Assembly (NCBI RefSeq): GCF_000427785.1
Contig: NZ_ATYR01000008.1
Coordinates: 1-64,000, forward strand
Direction of reading: 5' to 3'
DNA length: 64,000 bases
Source: Massilia alkalitolerans DSM 17462
GTDB lineage: Bacteria > Pseudomonadota > Gammaproteobacteria > Burkholderiales > Burkholderiaceae_D
Shown piece by piece: positions 17,190-27,898 of the stretch. The position numbers and the translations under genes are program-made. Position 1 is the first letter of the stretch. Every line of letters begins with the position of its first letter. The notes beneath the pieces were generated by a model, which was not told where the DNA came from, ran no database searches, and worked only from the letters and a program-made list of their open reading frames with translations.

Positions 17190-19246
17190 TCACGACCCGC
17201 ATTGCGTCCCTGTCCTGCCGTCCTGCCGGCGCATTGGCACTGCTCGCAGGGGCGCTGCTCGGGCTGCCGGCGCAGGCGCAGCCCGAAGCGCGCCCGGCCA
17301 CGGGCATCTTCAACAAGACCTGGACCGCCGACAACGGCAACGGCACATTCACCAATCCGATCTTCTACGACGAGTTTTCCGACCCGGACCTGATCCGGGT
17401 CGGCGACTGGTTCTACATGACCGGCACTACCATGCATGCGATGCCCGGGCTGCCCATGCTGCGCTCGCGCGACCTGGTCAATTGGGAATTCCTGGGCTAT
17501 GCGATGGAAAAGCTCGACTACGGCCCGCAGTACCGGCTCGAGGAAGGGAAGAACATCTACGGGCGCGGGATCTGGGCGCCGTCGCTGCGCTATCACAAGG
17601 GGGCGTTCTACATCTTCAGCAACGTGAACAATCGGGGCACGCAGATCTTCACGGCGCGCGACCCGCGCGGGCCGTGGACGCACCGCGAGATGAAGCGCGG
17701 CCTGCATGACCTGTCGGTGCTGTTCGACGACGACGGCAAGGTCTACGTCGTCTGGGGCCACCAGGACCTGCACATTGCGCAACTCACGGAAGACCTGACG
17801 GATATCGTTCCAGGCACGGAAAAAGCGCTCTTCACGAAGACCGACGGCATGGGCGAAGGCGCCCACTTCTACAAGATCGACGGGAAGTATTACATCATCA
17901 GCGCCAACTATGCGGGAGGCTGGCGCACGCCGGCGGCGCGTGCCGAGCACGTGTACGGCCCCTACGAGGTCAACCAGTCGATCAGTTCCGGCGAAGCCTT
18001 CGGCATGTACAAGGGCCACAGCCTGGACAAGCCTTCGGCGCCCTTCGTGATCCATCCACCCGACCATTCGCAGCCGCCGCCCCCCTTGCACCAGGGCGGC
18101 ATCGTACGGACCGAGGCCGGCGAATGGTGGGGTTTCTCGATGATGGACTTCAATTCGGTGGGCCGCCTGCTTGGCCTGTCCCCGGTGACCTGGAAGAATG
18201 GCTGGCCCTGGTTCGGCCTGCCCGGAAACCTGACGCGCAGCCCGCGCACCTGGGTCAAGCCGAAGACCGCGTCGCCGCAGCCGGTGGCCGTGCCGTTCCA
18301 GCGCAGCGACGATTTTTCCGCGGCGGCGCTGCAACCGGTCTGGCAGTGGAACCACGTGCCGGTCGAGGGCAAATGGTCGCTGCGCGAGCGGCCCGGCTTC
18401 CTGCGCCTGCATGCGCTGCCGGCGGCCTCGTTCTGGGAAGCCCGCAACACCCTGACACAACGCGCCATCGGGCCACGCTCCAGCCCCACGGTGCTGCTGG
18501 ATACCGCGGGCCTGCAGAACGGCGACCATGCGGGCCTCGGCCTGTTGAATCTGCCCTACGCGACGCTGGGCGTGGAAAGGAGCGATGCCGGCCTGGCGAT
18601 CGTGGTCCACGACCAGCGCCGGGACACGACGACGCGCCTGCCGTTCTCAGGGCGGCGCATCTGGCTGCGGGCCGATTGCGACTTTCTGACCGAGAAGGCG
18701 CGCTTCAGCTACTCGCTCGACGGGCGTGACTTCGTGCCGGTCGGCGCCGAATTCACCATGGTGTTCCAGCTCACCACCTTCCAGGGTGTGCGCTACGCGC
18801 TGTTCAGCTACAACGGCTCGGGCGTCACGGGCGGCCACGCCGACTTCGACAGCGTCGAGATCTACCAGCCCTACCCCCGCGGCCTCATGCGTGCAATCCC
18901 ATTCGGGAAAACGCTCAGGCTGAGCTCGGCAGGGAACGGCGCGGCCACCTGGACCGTGAAGGACATGGGCCTGGGCCGCGTTGCCTTGCACACAGGTCGT
19001 GGCTACCTCAGCGTGGGACAGGACGGGGCCACCGCCTACCGGCAGGGCCGGCCAGGCATGGCGCAGAGCTTCCAGTGGATGGAGACGCCGGCCGGCAAAC
19101 TGGCCTTGATGTCGCTCGCCACCCATCGCTTCCTGCGCATCGATCCGCGCACGCAGGCGGTCCGCGCCGACAGTCCGGGACCTGTGCCGGATGGCAGGGA
19201 CGGCGCGTCATTCACGTGGACTTTGGCAGATCATGGAGGTCGTTAA
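17186..19246 (+). CDS. GH43-family glycoside hydrolase with C-terminal beta-trefoil-like extension
   Basis: This 686-residue secreted protein (signal peptide to about residue 31) has a GH43 propeller (about 55-360) with putative catalytic D66 (F-S-D-P-D-L), D175 (H-D-L-S-V-L-F) and E224 (G-E-G-A-H). A beta-sandwich domain follows (about 370-560). The last 115-120 residues, with R-V-A-L-H-T-G-R-G-Y-L-S-V and A-T-H-R-F-L-R-I-D, resemble a fascin/ricin-like trefoil and may bind carbohydrate. The ATG at 17186 is chosen because it forms an ATGA overlap with the upstream stop and is followed by a good signal peptide; the frame is open further upstream but only as a shadow. Likely substrate: decorated xylan or its oligomers. 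Confidence 0.87.
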   Translation: MITTRIASLSCRPAGALALLAGALLGLPAQAQPEARPATGIFNKTWTADNGNGTFTNPIFYDEFSDPDLIRVGDWFYMTGTTMHAMPGLPMLRSRDLVNWEFLGYAMEKLDYGPQYRLEEGKNIYGRGIWAPSLRYHKGAFYIFSNVNNRGTQIFTARDPRGPWTHREMKRGLHDLSVLFDDDGKVYVVWGHQDLHIAQLTEDLTDIVPGTEKALFTKTDGMGEGAHFYKIDGKYYIISANYAGGWRTPAARAEHVYGPYEVNQSISSGEAFGMYKGHSLDKPSAPFVIHPPDHSQPPPPLHQGGIVRTEAGEWWGFSMMDFNSVGRLLGLSPVTWKNGWPWFGLPGNLTRSPRTWVKPKTASPQPVAVPFQRSDDFSAAALQPVWQWNHVPVEGKWSLRERPGFLRLHALPAASFWEARNTLTQRAIGPRSSPTVLLDTAGLQNGDHAGLGLLNLPYATLGVERSDAGLAIVVHDQRRDTTTRLPFSGRRIWLRADCDFLTEKARFSYSLDGRDFVPVGAEFTMVFQLTTFQGVRYALFSYNGSGVTGGHADFDSVEIYQPYPRGLMRAIPFGKTLRLSSAGNGAATWTVKDMGLGRVALHTGRGYLSVGQDGATAYRQGRPGMAQSFQWMETPAGKLALMSLATHRFLRIDPRTQAVRADSPGPVPDGRDGASFTWTLADHGGR

Positions 19247-19257
19247 TACCAGGAAGC

Positions 19258-20523
19258 TCAGCGGCGCCGGGTGGCCTCGACCAGCCGGCGCATCGCCGCC
19301 TGCGGCGACATGCGATCGTCGTTCCAGAACTCGGTGACGACGGCCTGGATGGCGTCTTCAACCTCGCGCGAAGCCGTCATCGAGATCGCCGGCAACAGGG
19401 CATTGGCGAGCGTTGCGGCACGAAACGCCTCGGCTGTCTTCAGGGAGCAGGCGTTGTACCCGTCGAGTTTGCCTCCCTGGCGGGCGGGAATCGAGCCTTT
19501 CTGCAGGCTGTAGCCGTGCTGCGCCTTTGCCGACATGATGGCGCCGGCGAAGGCGAGCTGTCCCCGGGACGCGGCGGCATCGGCGCTGCGGAACATGGCC
19601 ACGGCGTCCGAGGCGAACAGGAAACTGCCGCTCGAACCGGGCGCCGGCACGCACAAGGCCTTGAACGGCGCCGCCTTGTCGCGGGGATAGAAGGCGGGAT
19701 TGGCCCAGTCTCCCATCAGGTGCATGCCGACCATGCCAGTCTGGAACTTGCTGTTGCCAAGCTCGATGCTGACCCGTGCATTCGGCGACTGCTCGGTATA
19801 GGGCTTGATCCGCCGGTAGATGCGAAAAACCTCGTCCATGAGCGGCCCGCCCAGCGCCTGCGCATCGTACTCGACCAGGGCCTTGCGATGAAAGGTCGGC
19901 CCACCGACGCCGAGGGCGATCATCTCGAACAGCAGCAGGTTCTGGGTCGGGCGGCCATAGTAGGCGACGGCGGCATAGCCGGCGCGCCGCATCGCCTCGG
20001 CGGTGACGAAAAACTCATCCCAGTTGGTCGGCACCGCGGCGCCGGACTCCTTGAGAATGCGCTCGTTGATCCACAGCCAGTTGACCCGGTGGATGTTGAG
20101 CGGGACGGCGTAATAGCGCCCCTGGTACTTCACCGTGTCCGCGATCGCCTTGGGCAGCAGTTCGTCCCAGCGCTGCGCCGCCGCCACCTGGTCGAGGGGA
20201 AGCAAGGCGCCGTTTCGGGCCCAGTACTGCATGAACGGGCTCTTGATCATGGCGACCGCGGGCGGATTGCGCGACTGCACGCGGAAGCGCAGGATCGATT
20301 CGGCCCGGCTGGTCCATCCTCCGGCCACGGTGAAATCGCGCCAGGCGTGGCCGGTGGACGCCAGGGCCTCGCGCAGGACGGCGACCCTTTGCTCGTCGGC
20401 GGGCCTGTCCAGGTAGTGGAACACCTCGATGTCGTTGCCGGCGCCGCTGGCGGGCAGCGAGATCGTGGCCAGCACGGCCAAGGATGCGGCGCCCTTTGCG
20501 ACGCTGCGGCAAAAGCCAAGCAT
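19258..20523 (-). CDS. Orphan extracellular sugar-type solute-binding protein
   Basis: The 421-residue product has a signal peptide (to about A-S-G-A) and the fold signature of the UgpB/MalE-like binding proteins. It has an early F-H-Y-L-D-R segment, Y-A-V-P-L-N-I-H-R-V-N-W-L-W-I-N-E in the hinge region, and a late G-S-I-P-A-R-Q-G motif. I use the ATG at 20523 because G-A-G-G-G-A lies five bases upstream; an ATG 36 bases earlier is in frame. No permease or ATPase gene is near. Instead it is divergent from a TctDE-like two-component system, so it may serve as a periplasmic sensor for the histidine kinase, or work with a transporter elsewhere. Confidence 0.86.
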   Translation of the reverse strand: MLGFCRSVAKGAASLAVLATISLPASGAGNDIEVFHYLDRPADEQRVAVLREALASTGHAWRDFTVAGGWTSRAESILRFRVQSRNPPAVAMIKSPFMQYWARNGALLPLDQVAAAQRWDELLPKAIADTVKYQGRYYAVPLNIHRVNWLWINERILKESGAAVPTNWDEFFVTAEAMRRAGYAAVAYYGRPTQNLLLFEMIALGVGGPTFHRKALVEYDAQALGGPLMDEVFRIYRRIKPYTEQSPNARVSIELGNSKFQTGMVGMHLMGDWANPAFYPRDKAAPFKALCVPAPGSSGSFLFASDAVAMFRSADAAASRGQLAFAGAIMSAKAQHGYSLQKGSIPARQGGKLDGYNACSLKTAEAFRAATLANALLPAISMTASREVEDAIQAVVTEFWNDDRMSPQAAMRRLVEATRRR

Positions 20524-20672
20524 TACTTCCCTCACGACGAAACCAACATTTATGAACACATTATGGCACGGGGCATGACAAATGGGCCACTGTTCACAGG
20601 GCCATACCGTCCCCCGGCCGTCGATACTCGGGTAGCGTTGAAGTATCCTTCATAACCCGTTAATATCCTTTC

Positions 20673-21365
20673 ATGCAACTCCTACTCGCCGAAGACGACA
20701 CGATACTCGCGGATGGCCTTTCCGCCCAGCTCACCAGGGCCGGGTTCACGGTCGCGCATGCGCCGAACGGTCCGGTGGCGGAGTATCTGCTGACCAGGCA
20801 GGAGTTCGATATCGCGATCCTCGATCTCGGCCTACCGATGGTGGATGGCTTGACGGTGTTGAAGCAGGTGCGCTCCTCGCGCCCTACCCTGCCGGTCGTG
20901 ATCCTGACCGCGCTGGACAAGCTCGACAGCCGGGTGGCCGGACTGAACGCCGGCGCGGATGACTATGTGACCAAGCCCTTCGACTTTCCCGAGCTGGAAG
21001 CCCGCCTGCATGCGGTACTGCGGCGCTCGAAGCAGGCCGGCGCGATGAGCGAGCTGTCGGCCGGCAGCCTGATCTTCGACCGCGAGACGCGCCGCGCTTT
21101 CGTCAAGGGCGAACCGGTCGAGCTCAGCCCGCGCGAAACCATCCTGCTGGACGTCCTGCTGACCCATAGCGACAAGGTCGTGACCAAGGACCAGATTGCG
21201 GCCGCCTGGGCCAGCTCGGGCAACGAGGTCGGCATCGGCAACACGGCGGAAGTCCACATCCACCGGCTGCGCCGCAAGCTCGAACATTCGGGCCTGGTGA
21301 TCCGTACCGTGCGCGGCCTCGGCTATCTGCTGGAAGCCGAGCCGTCCGGCGCCCAGCGCGCGTAG
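20673..21365 (+). CDS. OmpR/TctD-family response regulator
   Basis: The 230-residue protein has a receiver domain with acidic pair D8-D9, phosphoacceptor D51 (A-I-L-D-L-G-L-P), T79 and K101 (V-T-K-P-F). A C-terminal OmpR-type winged helix (about 130-225) includes V-H-I-H-R-L-R-R-K-L and R-T-V-R-G-L-G-Y. Its stop is directly followed by the ATG of the kinase, showing co-expression. It probably controls this carbohydrate locus or the divergent binding-protein gene; the target is not shown by sequence. Confidence 0.92.
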   Translation: MQLLLAEDDTILADGLSAQLTRAGFTVAHAPNGPVAEYLLTRQEFDIAILDLGLPMVDGLTVLKQVRSSRPTLPVVILTALDKLDSRVAGLNAGADDYVTKPFDFPELEARLHAVLRRSKQAGAMSELSAGSLIFDRETRRAFVKGEPVELSPRETILLDVLLTHSDKVVTKDQIAAAWASSGNEVGIGNTAEVHIHRLRRKLEHSGLVIRTVRGLGYLLEAEPSGAQRA

Positions 21366-22877
21366 ATGCGCTGGCTGAGCCGCTTCGCGTCGCGCGCCGG
21401 CGGCCTGTCGCTGCACCGCCAGCTGGTGGTGTGGGTCCTGCTGCCGCAGCTGGTCCTGTGGCTGGCCGGCGGACTGGCCACCTACCGGCTGGCGGTCCAC
21501 TACGTGAACCAGGCCGCCGATGCCACGCTGTCGCAAGTGGCGCGGACCGTCGCCGGCCAGGTCAGGCCGGTAGGCGACCGGCTGATCATCGATTTTCCCT
21601 ACGCGGCGCAGAAGGTGCTCGAAGCCGACCCCACCGATCGCTTCTTCTACACCGTCAGCATGCCGCCGGGTAAGCTCATCCTGGGGAACTACAGCATTCC
21701 GGCGCCCCCTGCGCACATGACGCCGCGCCTGGGACATCCCTACTTCTACGACGGCGAGATCGCGCAAGACGGCGGCGAGGGCACCGGGACCGGCAGGCCG
21801 ACCAAGGTGCGCATTGCCGCCCTGTACCTGCACTCGGGCGAGTCGGCCGGCAAGCCGCAGTGGATGCTGGTGCAGGTCGCGCGCAGCATGGCCAATCGCG
21901 AAAACATCTGGAAGATGATCCTGGTCGACACGCTGCTCCCCCTGTCCGTCCTGATCCTCCTGATGACGATCATCGTCTGGCTCGGCACCGGCGCCGGCCT
22001 GGCGCCGCTGCTGCGCCTGCGGCGCGAAGTCGAGGGGCGCTCTCCCGCCGACCTGACCCCGTTGCGGGTCGAAGCCGCGCCGCAGGAATTGCGTTCACTG
22101 GTACGGGCCCTGAACGAGCTGCTGGCCTCGGTGCGCCAGAGCGTCGAGGCGCAGAAGCGCTTTATCGCGGACGCCGCGCATCAACTGCGTACGCCCCTGG
22201 CCGGCCTGAAAAGCCAGACCGAGCTTGCCCTGGACACGACCGCCGATCCGGCGCTGGCCGCGCGCCTGCGCCTGGTGCACCAGAGCGCCACCCGGAGCGC
22301 CCACCTGATCAACCGGCTCCTGATGCTGGCACGGGCGGAACCCGAGGCCGCGATGGCGCAGGAAAAATCCCCGCTGGAGCTGGCGCCCTTCGTGCAGCAG
22401 CTGGTGGCGGGCACGGTGCCGCGCGCACTGCGCGCTGGCGTCGACCTCGGCATGGCGGAATCCGACGGCGCACCCGGCGTGCCGCCCTTGTGGGTCGACG
22501 CCAACGAGATGCTGCTGGGCGAAGCCCTGGCCAATGTGCTGGAGAACGCGATCGAGTACGCGGGAAGCGGCAGCGACATCACCGTCGGCGTCACCGGCGA
22601 CGCCGAGCATGCCCAGATCATCGTCAGCGACAATGGCCTGGGCATCGCCCCGGCCGACCGCGCCCGCGTGTTCGACCGCTTCGTCCGCGCCACCGACCGG
22701 GGGCTCGGCTGCGGCCTGGGCCTGGCCATCGTCAAGGAAATCATGACCCGCCACGGCGGCAGCGTCGCTCTGGAAGACGCCGAGCCGCATGGCTTGAAGG
22801 TGATCATGCAGCTGCCCGTGCGGCCAGCACCTGGTGTCGGCGCGGGTGAACGTGTGACTCCGACCCCATCGGCTTGA
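21366..22877 (+). CDS. TctE-like sensor histidine kinase
   Basis: The 503-residue membrane kinase has two transmembrane helices (about residues 20-42 and 185-208) flanking a 140-residue periplasmic sensor region of the 2CSK_N type. The H-box F-I-A-D-A-A-H-Q-L-R-T-P-L (H272), N-box E-N-A-I-E-Y, G1 D-N-G-L-G-I and G2 G-C-G-L-G-L follow. All residues for autophosphorylation are present. It starts at the base after the response regulator stop. The divergent solute-binding protein is a candidate partner for the periplasmic domain, as in systems where binding proteins report ligand to a kinase; this is inference from position. Confidence 0.92.
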   Translation: MRWLSRFASRAGGLSLHRQLVVWVLLPQLVLWLAGGLATYRLAVHYVNQAADATLSQVARTVAGQVRPVGDRLIIDFPYAAQKVLEADPTDRFFYTVSMPPGKLILGNYSIPAPPAHMTPRLGHPYFYDGEIAQDGGEGTGTGRPTKVRIAALYLHSGESAGKPQWMLVQVARSMANRENIWKMILVDTLLPLSVLILLMTIIVWLGTGAGLAPLLRLRREVEGRSPADLTPLRVEAAPQELRSLVRALNELLASVRQSVEAQKRFIADAAHQLRTPLAGLKSQTELALDTTADPALAARLRLVHQSATRSAHLINRLLMLARAEPEAAMAQEKSPLELAPFVQQLVAGTVPRALRAGVDLGMAESDGAPGVPPLWVDANEMLLGEALANVLENAIEYAGSGSDITVGVTGDAEHAQIIVSDNGLGIAPADRARVFDRFVRATDRGLGCGLGLAIVKEIMTRHGGSVALEDAEPHGLKVIMQLPVRPAPGVGAGERVTPTPSA

Positions 22878-22998
22878 AGCTGCGTTAACGAAAGCCGGGA
22901 GTGATTGCGCAAACATTTTTTCAGCCAGAATGTTAGATCGATTCATTTTACTGTTAGGATTGGAGCAACAAGACAATAGAACTGCTGAGGAGACACGA

Positions 22999-24021
22999 AT
23001 GACATCACGACGCCACGCGCTCACGCTCACCCTTCAAGACTTGAAAATCGCCCCTCTTCTGCTCGCCTTATTGCTTGCTGTGCCCGGCGCCCACGCCGCC
23101 AATCCGATCGTGACCGACATCTTCACCACCGACCCGACCGTCCTGGTCGACGGAGGACGCCTGTACATGTACACCGGCCGCGACGAGACGAAAAAGGGTG
23201 GCAAGGGCTACGCGATGAACGAGTGGCGCCTGTACTCGACCTGCGACATGCAATCCTGGGTCGATCACGGCGTGGTGGGTGGCTGGCGCACTTTCGCCTG
23301 GGCCAAGAGCGACGCCTACGCCCCGGACATCGTCAAACGCAACGGAAAGTATTATTTGTACGGGCCGGTCCAGCATGATGCGACCAAGCCCGGGTTCGCC
23401 ATCGGCGTGGCGGTTGCCGATTCCCCGCTGGGCCCGTTCAAGGATGCCCGCGGCTCCGCGCTCATCACCGATGACATGACACGCGAGACGCCCAACGGCT
23501 GGGACGATATCGACCCGGGCGTGTTCGTCGACGACGATGGGCAGGCGTATATGTACTTCGGTAACAAGGTGCTCAAGTACGTCAAGCTCAAGCCCAATAT
23601 GATCGAACTGGATGGGCCGATCCACACCGTAGGCCTGTTCGAATTCGAGGAAGCGCCTTATCTTCACAAGCGCAATGGCGTGTATTACCTCAGCTACGCG
23701 AGCCGCTTGCCGGAAGTGATCGCCTACGCGACCGCTCCCAGCCCGACCGGGCCGTGGACCTATCGCGGCGTGATCATGGAAAAGAACAAGTTCACGCACA
23801 CGATCCACCAGTCGTTTGCTGAATTCAACGGCAAGTCGTACTTCTTCTATCACAATGACGCACTGTCTAACGCGGATTTCCGGCGCTCGGCTGCGGTCGA
23901 GGAGTTCAGTTATGGGAAGGATGGGGAGATTCCGTTGATTGCGCAGACCAAGAGCGGGCCAAAAGCCAACCCGGGACTGGGGTGTGCCAAAGCATCGCGT
24001 GGAATGGAACCCACCCAATAA
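22999..24021 (+). CDS. GH43-family glycoside hydrolase, arabinoxylan-type
   Basis: The 340-residue secreted protein has a signal peptide ending A-H-A (about residue 33) and a single GH43 propeller. Expected catalytic residues are D45 (T-T-D-P-T-V), D172 (D-D-I-D-P-G-V-F) and E218 (E-E-A-P-Y). The sequence resembles arabinoxylan arabinofuranohydrolases and endo-type GH43 more than the two longer enzymes upstream. The ATG at 22999 has G-A-G-G-A-G upstream and leads straight into the signal peptide. It lies 121 bp after the kinase gene and ends at a strong terminator; it may have its own AT-rich promoter at about 22910-22970. Confidence 0.88.
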   Translation: MTSRRHALTLTLQDLKIAPLLLALLLAVPGAHAANPIVTDIFTTDPTVLVDGGRLYMYTGRDETKKGGKGYAMNEWRLYSTCDMQSWVDHGVVGGWRTFAWAKSDAYAPDIVKRNGKYYLYGPVQHDATKPGFAIGVAVADSPLGPFKDARGSALITDDMTRETPNGWDDIDPGVFVDDDGQAYMYFGNKVLKYVKLKPNMIELDGPIHTVGLFEFEEAPYLHKRNGVYYLSYASRLPEVIAYATAPSPTGPWTYRGVIMEKNKFTHTIHQSFAEFNGKSYFFYHNDALSNADFRRSAAVEEFSYGKDGEIPLIAQTKSGPKANPGLGCAKASRGMEPTQ

Positions 24022-24045
24022 AAAGCCCCTGAAGTCAGGGGCTTT
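24022..24045. terminator. Bidirectional rho-independent terminator
   Basis: An 11-bp perfect stem (A-A-A-G-C-C-C-C-T-G-A and its complement) with a 2-base apex starts right after the GH43 stop. A-rich and T-rich flanks on the two sides allow it to stop both the GH43 transcript and the opposing guaA transcript. Confidence 0.88.
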
Positions 24046-24080
24046 GATTTACTTCACGCAATTTATAGCTGGGCTATAAA

Positions 24081-25691
24081 TCATTCCCACTCAATCGTCG
24101 CCGGCGGCTTCCCAGAAATGTCATACACAACGCGATTGAGGCCGCGCACTTCGTTGATGATCCGATTCGACACCTTCCCCAGCAACGCATGCGGCAAATG
24201 CGCCCACTGCGCCGTCATGAAGTCCAGCGTCTGCACCGCACGCAGCGCCACCACGTACTCGTAGGTGCGCCCGTCGCCCATCACCCCCACCGACTTCACC
24301 GGCAGGAACACGGCAAACGCCTGGCTAGTCGCCTCGTACCAGTTGACCGGCGCCTTGCCCGGATCGATCCCCGCCACAGCCGGCAGCTCGAACGGCGTAT
24401 TGCGCAGCTCTTCGATGAAGATCGCATCCGCCTCGCGCAGCAGGTCGGCGTATTCCTTCTTCACTTCGCCCAGGATGCGCACGCCCAGGCCCGGACCCGG
24501 GAACGGGTGACGATAGACCATGTCGTGCGGCAGGCCGAGCGCGACGCCGAGCTTGCGCACTTCGTCCTTGAACAGCTCGCGCAGCGGCTCGAGCAGTTTC
24601 AGGTTCAGGGTTTCCGGCAGGCCGCCCACGTTGTGGTGGCTCTTGATGGTCTGGCCCTTCTTGCCCTTGCCGGCCGATTCGATCACGTCCGGGTAGATGG
24701 TGCCCTGCGCCAGCCACTTCGCGTTGGTCAGCTTGCCCGCCTCGACCTGGAACACCTCGACGAACTCGCGTCCAATGATTTTGCGTTTCTGTTCGGGGTC
24801 CGTGACGCCGGCCAGGTGGCCCATGAACTGGTCTTCGGCATCGATGCGCAGCACCTTCACGCCGAGGTTTTTCGAGAACATGTCCATGACCATCTTGCCC
24901 TCGTCCTTGCGCAGCAGGCCGTGGTCGACGAACACGCAGGTCAGCTGGTCGCCGATGGCGCGGTGGATCAGGGCCGCGGCCACGCTCGAGTCGACGCCGC
25001 CGGACAGGCCGAGGATCACCTCGTCCGTGCCGACCTGCTCGCGGATCTTCTGGACCGCTTCGCCGATGTAGTCCGGCATGTTCCAGTCCGACTTGCAGCC
25101 GCAGATCTCGTGCACGAAGCGGCCGATGATGGCTTCGCCTTGCGTGGTGTGGGTGACTTCCGGGTGGAACTGCAGCGCGTAGAAGCGGCGGTCTTCGTCG
25201 GCCATCGCGGCGATCGGGCAGCTGTCGGTGGAGCCCATCAGCTTGAAGCCCGGCGGCATGTCCAGCACCTTGTCGCCGTGGCTCATCCAGACGCGCAGCA
25301 TGCCGTGGCCTTCGTCGGTGACGAAATCGTTGATGCCGTTCAGGAGGGCCGTATGGCCGCGGGCGCGCACTTCGGCGTAGCCGAATTCGCGCAGCTTGCC
25401 GTTCTCGACCTTGCCGCCGAGCTGGGCGGCCATGGTCTGCATGCCGTAGCAGATGCCCAGCACCGGCACGCCGGCTTTGAACACGGCCTGCGGGGCGCGC
25501 GGCGAATCGCCTTCGAGCGTCGAGTTGTGGCTGCCCGAGAGGATGATGCCGCTGGCGCCGTAGTTGCGCACGAACTCGTCGCTGACGTCATAAGGGAAGA
25601 CTTCGGAGAACACGCCGGCATCGCGCACGCGGCGCGCGATCAGCTGGGTAACCTGGGAACCGAAATCGAGGATGAGGATTTTCGAATGCAT
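24081..25691 (-). CDS. guaA: GMP synthase (glutamine-hydrolysing)
   Basis: This 536-residue enzyme converts XMP to GMP using ATP and glutamine. The N-terminal class I glutamine amidotransferase has nucleophile C81 (G-I-C-Y-G-M-Q) and H-P-E. The ATP pyrophosphatase loop L-S-G-G-V-D-S-S is at about residue 232. The C-terminal dimerisation domain ends P-A-T-I-E-W-E. Length is as expected. It follows guaB on the same strand, separated by 70 bp containing a terminator-like hairpin. Confidence 0.97.
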   Translation of the reverse strand: MHSKILILDFGSQVTQLIARRVRDAGVFSEVFPYDVSDEFVRNYGASGIILSGSHNSTLEGDSPRAPQAVFKAGVPVLGICYGMQTMAAQLGGKVENGKLREFGYAEVRARGHTALLNGINDFVTDEGHGMLRVWMSHGDKVLDMPPGFKLMGSTDSCPIAAMADEDRRFYALQFHPEVTHTTQGEAIIGRFVHEICGCKSDWNMPDYIGEAVQKIREQVGTDEVILGLSGGVDSSVAAALIHRAIGDQLTCVFVDHGLLRKDEGKMVMDMFSKNLGVKVLRIDAEDQFMGHLAGVTDPEQKRKIIGREFVEVFQVEAGKLTNAKWLAQGTIYPDVIESAGKGKKGQTIKSHHNVGGLPETLNLKLLEPLRELFKDEVRKLGVALGLPHDMVYRHPFPGPGLGVRILGEVKKEYADLLREADAIFIEELRNTPFELPAVAGIDPGKAPVNWYEATSQAFAVFLPVKSVGVMGDGRTYEYVVALRAVQTLDFMTAQWAHLPHALLGKVSNRIINEVRGLNRVVYDISGKPPATIEWE

Positions 25692-25730
25692 GTAGAGGGC
25701 AACGATAGAAGATGAATGGGTAATGCAAAA

Positions 25731-25750
25731 ACGCGGCCCTCGGGCCGCGT
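25731..25750 (-). terminator. Hairpin with T-tract between guaB and guaA
   Basis: A 9-bp perfect GC-rich stem (A-C-G-C-G-G-C-C-C / G-G-G-C-C-G-C-G-T) begins 11 bp after the guaB stop. Read on the minus strand it is followed by five T. It looks like a rho-independent terminator or attenuator that would lower guaA expression relative to guaB. Confidence 0.8.
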
Positions 25751-25761
25751 CTCATGGATGT

Positions 25762-27231
<1,470 letters not shown>

Positions 27232-27381
27232 CTATAGGCGCAAAAGTGAATTATACAGAAACGGCGAAAAACTGTCGCAGCCATGCCTAAATTTGCCGGG
27301 GAAATCGCGGTATCGCGCACCCGCGATTGACAGCGCCAGGGAAGCATGGCGAAATCGCTTTGTTACCCAAGGAAAACTTTT

Positions 27382-27894
27382 ATGCCGTCTCCGTCCTCCC
27401 CCCTCCGCCTGCTTGTCGCCTGCGCCTTGCTGCTGGGCAGTAGCCTGGCACACGCCCAGTATTCCTGGATCGACGCGAACGGCGTACGCTATTTCTCCGA
27501 CCGCCCTCCCCCGCCATCGACGCCGCCGCACAAGATCCTCAAGGCGCCAGGCCGTGCGGCAGCGGCCTTGCAGCCAGCGCCTGCCGAGCCTGCACCGGTT
27601 GCGGAGGCGCCCGCCCCTGCCAAGGGTCCGAGGACGCTGGCTCAGCGCGAGGAGGAATTCCTTGCACGCAGCAAGTTGCGCGAAGAACAGGAAAAGAAGG
27701 ATGCCGCCGCAGAGCAGCGCCGCCGCGACCTGGCCGAGCATTGCCAGGATGCGCGCCAGATGCGCGCGCAGGTGGAATCGGGTGTGCGCATCGCGAAGTT
27801 CGATGCGACAGGCGAGCGCAGCTTCATGACGGACGAGGAACGGGCCGCCCAGCTGGCCCGGGTCAACAAGGCACTGGCGCAGTGCCGTCAGTAG
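27382..27894 (+). CDS. DUF4124 domain-containing secreted protein
   Basis: This 170-residue protein has a signal peptide ending A-H-A-Q (about residue 27) and a DUF4124 segment with Y-S-W-I-D-A-N-G-V-R-Y-F-S-D-R-P-P-P. A Pro/Ala linker and a long charged helix (R-E-E-E-F-L to about residue 130) follow. DUF4124 proteins are periplasmic and common in Beta- and Gammaproteobacteria, with unknown role. The ATG at 27382 is chosen over an earlier one because A-A-G-G-A-A-A lies just upstream and the signal peptide follows. Its stop is only 4 bp from the convergent diguanylate cyclase. Confidence 0.85.
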   Translation: MPSPSSPLRLLVACALLLGSSLAHAQYSWIDANGVRYFSDRPPPPSTPPHKILKAPGRAAAALQPAPAEPAPVAEAPAPAKGPRTLAQREEEFLARSKLREEQEKKDAAAEQRRRDLAEHCQDARQMRAQVESGVRIAKFDATGERSFMTDEERAAQLARVNKALAQCRQ

Positions 27895-27898
27895 GCGC

